Part shown: piece by piece, positions 55,453 through 64,000 of the stretch
Layout of the letters: each line of letters starts with the position of its first letter
How positions within the stretch are numbered: the stretch's first letter is position 1
Origin: Chanos chanos
Lineage: Eukaryota > Chordata > Actinopteri > Gonorynchiformes > Chanidae
Direction of reading: 5' to 3'
Assembly (NCBI RefSeq): GCF_902362185.1
Contig: NC_044495.1
Coordinates: forward strand, 13,491,211 to 13,555,210
Length of the DNA stretch: 64,000 bases
Position numbers and translations under genes: made by a program
Notes under the pieces: model-generated
Seen by the model: only the letters and a program-made list of their open reading frames with translations
The model's database searches: none
Told to the model about the DNA's origin: nothing

Positions 55453-58400
55453 GCATATCTGTTGGCAATAATTTTCATTCATAATTCTAATCTCAGTTCA
55501 CTATTTATTATCTCTCTATGTAAATTATTCTTAAAATCTGAAGAGCCTGAGACCATAATCTATTCATCACACTCCCAAATAGACTGGTCTCAACAATTCC
55601 CAATGTTACCACTATTTGCAAAGCTCTTCAAACTACATCTTTGCATTCAGTTCTTGATCAGTTGCCATTCTCAGTAAATTTCTGTGGAGACTTGGCAAAT
55701 ATAATGTACTTATCACCTTCCCACAATAAATGGGAATGTTCTACTTGCAATGTTCTTCCAAGTACATTTCAGTCGTTTAAAGCATGTTCCAGCACATCCC
55801 TTAATGCCTCTTCTGGGATTCGTATTGGTTGTTGTCTGACATTTGTTTATATACATTATATGCATATTTTTGTTCAGTTTCTATAAAAGGAGAGCTTAAA
55901 ATGGAGGATCAAATTTATTCTGACAAACTTTTGGATAAGACAAGTTCAGAATATAAGGCCCTTATCAATGAACTCACTGAACAGGTAAGTATTCAATACT
56001 ACATAAAGTGGTTCAACCAACAATAGTGTATTCAAATGGTCAGTCCTAAACTTGTATGTTCAGTAAGTTATAAGTCACAAGCTATATGATTTTATTGTTG
56101 CTTAATGAATATCCATGAGGGATAAATAAGAGCCTATATTTTGTTCAGATAAATTGCAGTATCAAAACAATGAACATGTTGATCCTTTTAGCTCAAAAGG
56201 GTGTTCAGCACACTGAGATGGTTTGACATCCTGAGCATCTCATCTTTCAGGTAATACAGACAAAAATGAAATATTACAGCTATATGTTAAGATGTTATGA
56301 GCACGACTTTATTAATCTTTTTCTTCTAATTTTAAAGGAGGGGTAGCATCATCGCAGACTTTGATATTCAATTAAATGAACAAGTTTCAACTGGGGATCT
56401 TACAAGTAAAACTGATGAAGTAACACGTCGTCTGAATGCCACGGTCAACCTGGTTACCATAGGTAAAGCTGCATTTACTCTGTCATTTCATTTAAATGTT
56501 ATAAAGCAAGTATAGGCAAGAATTCAGTTTCTGCCAAAATATTTAGCAGGAACTACCACAGGGCTCAGGGAAAAGACAGTTTATTTTGTGATTGTTCTAC
56601 ATACCATTCTATAGCCCCCTTAATGTTTTTTATTTTTAATTTTTTTTAAAAAACATTTTATTGTTGTAAATAAAACTCTTCAAACAGTCAGTCTGGGAAA
56701 TAATTGCATCGGCAGCACAATACATGGGTCTGGGTGGTCATTAATGAATTTTAAACAACTGCAGAAAGATCACAACAGATAGTTGTATTGCATATTTTGT
56801 TGTAGCTCAGTAAGGTAGTTTTTCTAGATTCTCAGTGTCTTCAGCCATTTGTTGGCAAAGCAGTTTCCTGTAATTGGAATTAATTAGTGTAACAATCATG
56901 TCAGCTTATGTTCCTAATGTAAACCTTTATTACTTAGTTAGGTTGGCTGAATGTCCATTTTTCAACCTGTATTCAAGTTAGTTTGTGCTCAATTTTGGAT
57001 CAGTAAAAGACTATGACAAATGATCAAGGCTACCAGAAGGCAGATAATAACTTATTTTAGTCTTCAGCAGCATAACTGAAGCCACAAAGTGCAAGGAAAT
57101 AGATTTGGAAAGGCCAGTTCCTTGTATTATCCTAAGTCCCCACCATAATTTGATTCCTTGGTAAGTCAAGGAGCTTGAGAAGTAGTGCTTGTATTAGGTT
57201 TGGGGTACACACGTTTACCCTCAATACAGTAAATTACTTATTGAATTATTTATTATTTGTTTAGTATTTAATGTTTCTGTCTTTTCAGAAGAAAGTTAAT
57301 GGGGGTGTATTTCCTTGGCATCCAGTTACCTTTATTTTGGGTATGCTCTCTGATGGAAGCTCATTTTCATTCATATCACTGTTTTTCATCAGGGATTGTA
57401 AAAATGACCGTGCCACAGGGTCCAGTCAAACTGAAATCACCACTGAATATATCTTGTGAAATAGCTGAGAACATTGGAGAGCCAGAATGGTACCTATCAA
57501 GGGATGCTGCAAATACCGCTACTTCTTCTTCTTCTTCTTCTTCTTCTACTGAGATAACATATGGATCTGAAGCACGTTTTTCTGAAAACAAACGCTTATT
57601 GGAGCTGACAGCATCAGAAATCTGGAAAGGTATGTGTCCAAAGGTACAACAAAAGAATGTGTAGAATCATTGTGATGTTACCTTTGGGCTGTGCATTTCA
57701 GCCGTGTGCACTGACCAAGAGACAGAACACCTGATCTTTTTGTGCAGTGTCTGAAAATTTCTGACCTTTTATGTGTCTCTCATGTAATGCTATCAAGTGT
57801 TTTGTTTTTTTGTTTTTTTAAGAACAGGCAACAAAGTGATGCAATTAGTTTCACCTTTTTGCAATATTTCAAATGCTGTTAAATCTCTTCTTTCCTCCGT
57901 GATACTACCTGTGATACTGACTGACATTTTTTGATTCCGTAATAGGCACATTTACCTGTGATTTCAAAAGTGGCAGCGTAATACACAGAGGAAGTGCATA
58001 TTTGGATATTGCGCTTTTACCAGAAATAACAACCATTGTGAAACCCCAATTTCCAGACTGTAGAGACCTTACAAAGAAAATACCAGTAGATATGGAGTGT
58101 AGAATTCGTAACAGCTCAGAGAATTACGCCGTTTTTTGGGAGGGTGAAAATCTTCAAAAAAAAACACCAGGTATGTATCTTATTCTTTAGTGTTCTTCTT
58201 TTGCCAAGCCTTGTCTTTTTGTCTCTAACACATATAAACACACACCCACATGTACATACAAAAGCAAAAGGGGAGATTTTACATTCTGTTTTCTCTCCCC
58301 ACAGAAACAAAAGACAATTTGATCTTTTACAAAGCAGACACAGTGATTAGCTGCAAGAGGAAAGAAGACAGGGCAACTGCTGCTTGTATTTTCAAAAACA

Positions 58401-61400
58401 GACTTAATGATAGTGCAACAATGCACGTGTACATTCCTATCATCTACAGTAAGTTTTCAGCTTTTTTCCCTGAACTTATAAAAATGAATGACAGTTCAGA
58501 TGGGTGATAGATAAATGGGTTGTTTGGCTGTAGTGTAATAAAGCAATATTCACTTGATTTCCATTACTTATTCAATAGCTACGGGAGAGAATGTGTGTTT
58601 TCATGGATATGAAGTAACAGTTGCCAGTCAGTGTCATAATATTCTATGCAGCTGTTGTTGGAGGAAAATGTTCACAGATCACCAATAACACTCGGTAACT
58701 TATATCAGCTGTGCTTTGTTGTTTATCATTTTCAGTAAGTCATCATCACTTCCTAAATGATATACACAAAATGGCCAAAAGTACATGGACACCCCTCCTA
58801 ATTACTGAGTTCAGGTGTTTCAGCTACACCAATTTTTAACAGGTGCATAAAATCAAGCACATAGCTATAGACAAACCTTGGAAGTAGAATGGGTCATACT
58901 GGAGAGCTCAGTGACTTTAAACGTGGCACTGTCATGGGATGCCTTCTTTGCCACAAGTCAGTTCACAAAACTTCTGCCCTGCTAGATCTGCCCCGGTCAA
59001 CTGTAAGTGCTATTATTGTCACGTGGAAGCGTCTTGGAGCCACAACAGCTTAGCAATGAAGGGACACTCCATTTTAATGCACATGGTTGTGGAATGGGAT
59101 GTCCAATAAGCTCACATAGGTGTGATCTTCAGATGTCCACATACTTTTGGTCATATAGTGTACTATATGATTTTGGATTTAATATCACACCTTAAATGCA
59201 CAGGGAAGGAGCATCAGACAATTGCAATTATGACATCAGTTAGGGGTTTGTTTTTTTTTGGTTTGGGTTTTTTTTTTTTTTTGTTGTAGTTTTACTCTCT
59301 AAATGATTCTTATAAGACAAGACAAGTTTTAAATCCCTAGAATCTCAGAATATCAGGATCATTTTCTGATTGCTTTCTGTCACTTTAAAATTACATTGCT
59401 TTTCGTTAAGGCAAAAAATCTAAGCATACCTAGAAATTGTATAAATATAAAACAAGGCCAGTAATCAAGCATGGAATACCAAACTAGCATAAAATAATAG
59501 AAACAGTATTGTGTATGAATTCAAATCTGTATGCTGAGGTTATGCCTGTTACTGGTATTACTGCCGAAATCATGAGATACAACTTCATTTCCCAAAAATG
59601 TATTTCTGTTGTGGCGCTTGATTCAGACTTATTCATCAAATGACTTAAACAGAACAGCTGTTGCACATGCTACTTATTATCGAATTGCACTTCAGCAAAA
59701 AGTTTGATCTCATTTTCACACACATTTTACCTCAAATTCTGTGCGTTAGCAATACTGTCAATTAATCAAATACAGTAAAGTGGTACTAACAAGCCAACAA
59801 ATGACGTAAACTAGAAAATACTGTTTTTTCTCCATTTATATTAATGTTTATGGCATCATAAGTATTTTATAAGACACAGCCCTGTGTCTATATGTCTACT
59901 ATGTCTTCATCCAGACATAGGTGTGACATGCGGTATCAAAAGTGGGATGGTGAGCCATATGCTGTATCAGTCAGTGATAGGGTGGACAGAGGTTAGTTCC
60001 TAGACAGGGGAGACAGACAGTGGACATCTGGGATACTGTGGAATTTGGGGCTCTAGAGGAGAAAGCACAATTACAGCAGCTGTCCCCCAGGTCCACCCAA
60101 AGAGAGTGAAGCAGCCATTGGCCACTCCACCACCTCCAGACGCAAGGGAGCTGGTTTTGCATTTTCAGAAATGTATCAGTTTACAAAATTAGATTATTGG
60201 GAAGATGCAGCAGATCAGAAGGGTTGAGATATCACTGACGACTGTTCCAGTCTTGACACCAACTCCAGTTGTAGTAGGGTTGGAAACAGCTCTCGTTTCC
60301 AGGGGCAACTAAGAATGATGCTCAGAGAGGCACCCCAGCATCAACTGGTTTCTCACAGTTCAAATTTCCTCTGGAAGGACAAGCTCTGGGTGTTGTGGTT
60401 CTCCTGCTAAGAAAGTGGGAAGTACAGCAATCAAATCTGAGAATTTTACTGAAAGTAAATCACATTTTTAGAGACTGAGAGATGTGTGTATTATCAGTTC
60501 TTTCAGATCAAGAGTCTAATTAGGCTAACAACAAGAGGTCCTTTTAAACTGTGTGTCTCACAAAATGACATGGTGTAATAAGCTATCTCAGTACAGCTGA
60601 ATTGGCTTTTTTTTTTTTTTTTTTTGGTTGTTAGGTTTTATTTTTCATTTTCCAACACTGCAGATCCCAACATTTCCCCCTTATTATTATTATTATTATT
60701 TTCTGTGTTATTGTTCAACATTTGTGTTAAGTGATGTTTTGTTTGCTTTTGTGGTGTATTGTTAATGCCACTTTGTGTTTCACTGTTAGCTGTTGTTTGA
60801 GGTGGATGTGAATAGTAGGGTTTGGGCTGTGTGTATGCGTACAGAGCTGAGTGTCTTAGAATAGAGTAAAGGGAAATGAGTTTGCTTTTCATTCTTTGGG
60901 AAACTGCTAAAGAGTAAATATGAAAAAAAGAATTGTTTGGGCACTGCCATGCAATCTTAAGTTCAGACCCTTTTTTTTAACAGGTGAATCAACAGTGTGT
61001 GAAAAAGAAAATCAGTGGCCTTTGGCAAAAGCCAGTAACACTGCGATATTAGAATGTGAGGCTGGAAGATACGGTGTGCAAAAGAGAGAATGCTCATCAA
61101 ATGGTACTTGGCTGGATGAGACCTCGAACTGTGTGAACGCAGAAGTTCTGGATGTTCTGCAGAGAACACAGGTGCCTATTGTTGTGCTTATTATTATAGG
61201 ATGATAATGATGATGATGAGTGTTGTTTTTGTATTGTTGTATTATTAAAGCAAAGATATGGATGTACGTATAATGGATTATTTAGAATAATAACATTTTC
61301 CTGGATGTTGATACTGCTTTAAAATACTTTCAATCCTGATTTCCTCTCATCTGTTGAATGATAGGAGATTGAAAAGGGACTTGGGGACATTCAGAAGAAA

Positions 61401-63595
61401 TCCCCTGAAATCTTTAAGAAGATGAAAGACACAACAGATAAATCATCTTTCAAATCATTTGCAAATCTAAATGCATCTGTGGAATCTCTAAGCACTATGC
61501 TTAAAGCCTCTTTCAATTTCAGAGTTGCATCTCTAAATGGGACTCCACTGCCTGACTCTGTACTACCTGTATGTATGCATGTTATATATTTGCATATCAA
61601 CAGTACAAATTTGATTCTACTTTAAATTTATCACATGATTAATATGTACATACAATGTTACATTTTGCTTACTTGAGTAGTTTTTTTATTGATGACTTAC
61701 ATTTCAGAATCACAATATTGAAATATACTGGTCATTAATTTCTGAACCTCATGTTCAGATAGCATAACAAATATTTGCAGTACTTTCAAAATTGTATCTT
61801 GTCTGTTGTGTAGGACTTTGTACAGGCATCCAGCAATCTTCTGAATGGCTCTATGAGATCTTCCTGGGACACGGGCTACAACAGTAATTCAAAAAATGAC
61901 AGTTTAGGTGTTAAATATTTAAGTGCTGTTGATGGGCTGATACAACATGCAATTTCAAATGGGACAACAAACAACACTCTGGAGCAAGGAAGTGAAAACT
62001 TGGAACTAAAAAGCTGTAGAGGACATTTATGTCAGGTCTTTAATACATCCATAACTTTGAACCAACCTAATTCTGAAATGGCTGTAAAAGTGGCAGGGTT
62101 TAAGCATCTGGTGGACTACTTACCAAGGCCTAAGACAGAAACAGAGTCAAAAACCATTGTACTGTCACTTCACATCCCCAATTACAATGGCAATGTAATC
62201 ATTGACTTTAATTTGACCAGCAAAAGGCTCCGAAACCATGAAATGAATTGTGTTTATTGGGACGAAGAAGAAGAAGAGTGGTCAGACAAGGGTTGTAGAT
62301 GGGATGGTGCTGAAAACGCAAGGAGATGTATATGTGAACATTTGTCTTCATTCACCATTCTGATGTCAAAAAGCCCAGTTAAACTGCCATACATGGAGGA
62401 ACTGACATACGTCGGTGTCGGGGCATCAGTCATCTCTCTTGCACTCTGCATAATCATTGAGTTCTTGGTGTGGAATACAGTTGTCAAGTCAAATGTTGCC
62501 CACTTCCGACACACAGCCTTGGTCAACATCTCCTTTTGCCTACTAACAGCAGATTGCTGCTTTCTAGCATCAGCCTTCCCAAACTCTGCTCCTAAAAATT
62601 GGTGTTTGACTCTCACAGTTTTAAAGCACTTCTTCTTTCTTGCCATGTTTTTCTGGATGCTGTGCCTGAGCATTGTGCTACTTCACCAAATGATTTTTAT
62701 CTTTGCGCAGTTGAGGAAAAAAATTTATCTGGGATTCTCATTTGTTCTTGGATATGTGTGTCCTTTGGTTATAGTAGCACTTACACTGATTTCCTATAAC
62801 AATGGCGAAGATGAATACTACTACTCTAAATCAAGCTGTTGGTTAAAGTATGATGGACCTTTAAAAGGGTCTATTCATGCCTTTGTATTTCCTGTTGGTA
62901 TAATAGTATTAATCAACATGTTTTCTATGTTTGTGGTCATTGCAAAGCTCTTAAAGCCCTCTGTGTCAGATGGGAGCATTACTGATGAAAAAAACACTGC
63001 CAAGAGTATCTTAAAGGCCGTTGTCTTACTAACGCCGATCTTTGGAACAACTTGGTTGCTTGGATTGTTTGTGATGATAATCGACCTCACAACAAAACCC
63101 ACTGCCTATATTGTAAATTATGCATTTACTTTTTTCAATGCATTCCAGGTATGTATGAAATGTACTTACTTAACATCTGATTTTCTGATGGAAGTAGGTA
63201 GTAGGCTGTTTTTGTACCTGTGGTCCAAATATTGTTCTTTCTTTCTCTCTTTCTTTCTTCCTATGTAGGGCTTCTTCATTCTGCTTACCAGTTGTTTTGG
63301 AGAGAAAAGGGTATGATACTACAATGGTTTATCTTATAACAATGTTATATAGACCAGTGCTTTTCAAATTCAGGACATTCGGGACAGGGCGTTTTTCATG
63401 TAGCCCTGTGCAAACATTTAACTCCTCATCTAACTAATTAAGGGTGTCCTGAGTTATAGAGCAGGTTTGCTAAAGGTGGGGTAAAAAATAAAAAATCTTC
63501 ATGTTCAGTGGGTATGGATGATTATGCTGATGTCCCACCGGACATAAAGAAATGTACAGATACAAATACAGTATGTATGTATGTATGTATGTATG

Positions 63596-63630
<35 letters not shown>

Positions 63631-63926
63631 ATATATATATATATATATAGTCATTGGTTATAATAAAAATAATAATTACTCTATTTGAACTCCTCACCCA
63701 TTCCACAGGTACGAGATGCACTTTTAATGCGTTTCGGTTCAAAAGTAAGTAAATCATGTGGTGCTTCAAAACTATTTTAAAAGATAGTGTCAGTGGTCCA
63801 TGTAAAGAACTGTATAACACAGCTATGAGTGGTCATAATGGTGTGGCTCTCTCCTTTCTCTAGCATTCAAAAACTATCAGGAGTGAGACTGCAACAAAAA
63901 CGGTTTCATCTGTACAGAAGAAATAA
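54539..63926 (+). CDS. adgrf3: Adhesion G-protein-coupled receptor, ADGRF (GPR113-like) family
   Basis: Surface receptor with a large autocleaved ectodomain; ligand unknown. Sixteen coding exons: 54539-54592, 54791-54803, 54925-55062, 55220-55369, 55878-55984, 56192-56250, 56338-56462, 57393-57629, 57946-58170, 58305-58448, 60984-61171, 61365-61568, 61814-63148, 63269-63310, 63709-63744, 63864-63926; 1039 residues, all phases consistent. Domains: signal peptide 1-20 (MLILSFFGFLYIK); Cys-rich CSCLENYSW segment near 75; SEA domain 119-215 (RVFSTLRWFDILSISSFRRG); two Ig-like domains about 216-417; hormone-receptor motif 418-480; GAIN domain; GPS at about 690-730 with CEHL-SSFTILMS, cleavage expected between Leu725 and Ser726; seven helices about 744-1005, including SFVLGYVCPLVIVALTLIS and TPIFGTTWLLGLFVM. 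SEA, Ig, hormone-receptor and GAIN domains define ADGRF. ADGRF3 in human 2p23.3 supports the choice; adgrf3a/b or another fish ADGRF remains possible. Confidence 0.88.
55393..55451. repeat. (GT)n microsatellite
   Basis: GT array of about 59 bases with an internal tatgtgtaca interruption, in an adgrf3 intron 25 bases after a splice donor. Confidence 0.95.
57522..57547 (+). repeat. Coding (CTT/TCT)n microsatellite: poly-Ser in adgrf3
   Basis: A trinucleotide run inside the first Ig-like exon encodes eight consecutive serines in the ectodomain. It is in frame, so length changes would alter the protein by whole residues. Confidence 0.85.
58765..59160 (+). mobile_element. Tc1/mariner element, internally deleted
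   Basis: 396 bases in the long adgrf3 intron. Left end cacaaaatggccaaaagtac and right end ccaaaagtatgtgg (reverse strand, inside cactatatga) are inverted repeats, and both ends abut TA, the Tc1/mariner target. Between them a frame with GELSDFKRGTVMG and LDLPRSTVSAIIVTWKRLGA matches the N-terminal helix-turn-helix of Tc1-type transposase. The catalytic DDE part is missing, so it is a non-autonomous remnant. Confidence 0.78.
59161..60983. other. Long adgrf3 intron, remainder
   Basis: No exon recognised. It holds T runs at 59248-59282 and 60607-60625 and a (TTA)n tract near 60686. About 59940-60180 is less AT-rich than its surroundings and could be an old repeat, but I cannot assign it to a family. 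Confidence 0.4.
60607..60625. repeat. Poly(T) run
   Basis: T-only run of about 19 bases in the long adgrf3 intron, followed some 60 bases later by a (TTA)n tract. Confidence 0.85.
63355..63478. mobile_element. Possible degraded hAT-type MITE fragment
   Basis: The start cagtgcttttcaaattcagg followed by ctcatctaactaattaaggg resembles common short fish DNA-element fragments with cagtgcttctcaa termini. No matching right terminus or target duplication was seen. Tentative. Confidence 0.3.
63571..63649. repeat. Compound microsatellite (GTAT)n (CT)n (AT)n
   Basis: Three adjacent simple arrays in a late adgrf3 intron: about 30 bases of gtat, 28 of ct and 20 of at. Confidence 0.95.
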
Positions 63927-63974
63927 GGGTTGGTTAACATTATCAAGGTTGGTTGCTTTTGCTATCTAACTGAA

Positions 63975-63980
63975 AATAAA
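63975..63980 (+). terminator. Poly(A) signal of adgrf3
   Basis: AATAAA about 50 bases after the adgrf3 stop codon, close to the window edge. It implies a very short 3' UTR. Confidence 0.6.
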
Positions 63981-64000
63981 TGTTTTCACATTCAATAATC

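Noticed and set aside
59940-60180. Less AT-rich patch in the long adgrf3 intron, with a 63-codon minus-strand ORF
   Set aside because: It may be an old repeat, but no termini, target duplication or protein motif could be seen, so no family is claimed.
62254-62673. 139-codon minus-strand ORF opposite the GPCR
   Set aside because: Antisense shadow of the long GAIN-7TM exon, whose plus-strand frame is clearly the receptor.

Overview
The window looks like ordinary, gene-dense chromosome from a teleost fish. All genes are multi-exon with GT-AG introns (mostly 80-400 bp), dinucleotide microsatellites are frequent, and the mobile elements are fish-type: a tRNA-derived SINE, a Tc1 remnant and hAT-like MITEs. 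I recognise eight genes. Exon models were read by hand from splice sites and reading phase; lengths in the entries come from those joins.

Layout: (1) 131-1559, minus: 5' half of a vesicular zinc transporter (SLC30A2/3/8 group, probably slc30a3), leaving the window on the left. (2) 3155-5489, minus: cysteine-string protein (dnajc5g-like). (3) 6565-8392, minus: quinone oxidoreductase PIG3 (tp53i3). (4) 10098-10727, plus: an unrecognised 209-residue protein with a coiled-coil C-terminus. (5) 11182-13309, minus: cenpo, an inner-kinetochore subunit. (6) 14523-19313, plus: slc5a6, the sodium-dependent multivitamin transporter. (7) 19860-51403, minus: one complete axonemal dynein heavy chain, 31.5 kb, filling half the window. 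(8) 54539-63926, plus: a complete adhesion GPCR of the ADGRF family, probably adgrf3.

The genes are not an operon and do not form a pathway. What ties them together is descent: SLC30A3, DNAJC5G, TP53I3, CENPO, SLC5A6 and ADGRF3 all lie in human 2p23.3, so this is a conserved-synteny block. The dynein heavy chain is the member I cannot place there from memory. Three gene pairs are head to head (tp53i3/ORF209, cenpo/slc5a6, dynein/adgrf3); slc5a6 and the dynein end tail to tail about 550 bp apart.

I found no new system such as a defence island, gene cluster or CRISPR array, and no LTR or retroviral element. The points most worth a second look are a degenerate AAA4 nucleotide site and an Arg-to-Cys change after Walker B of AAA1 in the dynein, a GC-AG intron and a NAGNAG acceptor in slc5a6, an extended tail built from small phase-1 exons in the cysteine-string protein, the orphan gene with an overlapping upstream ORF, an internally duplicated hAT-like MITE, and a long near-perfect hairpin between the dynein and the GPCR.
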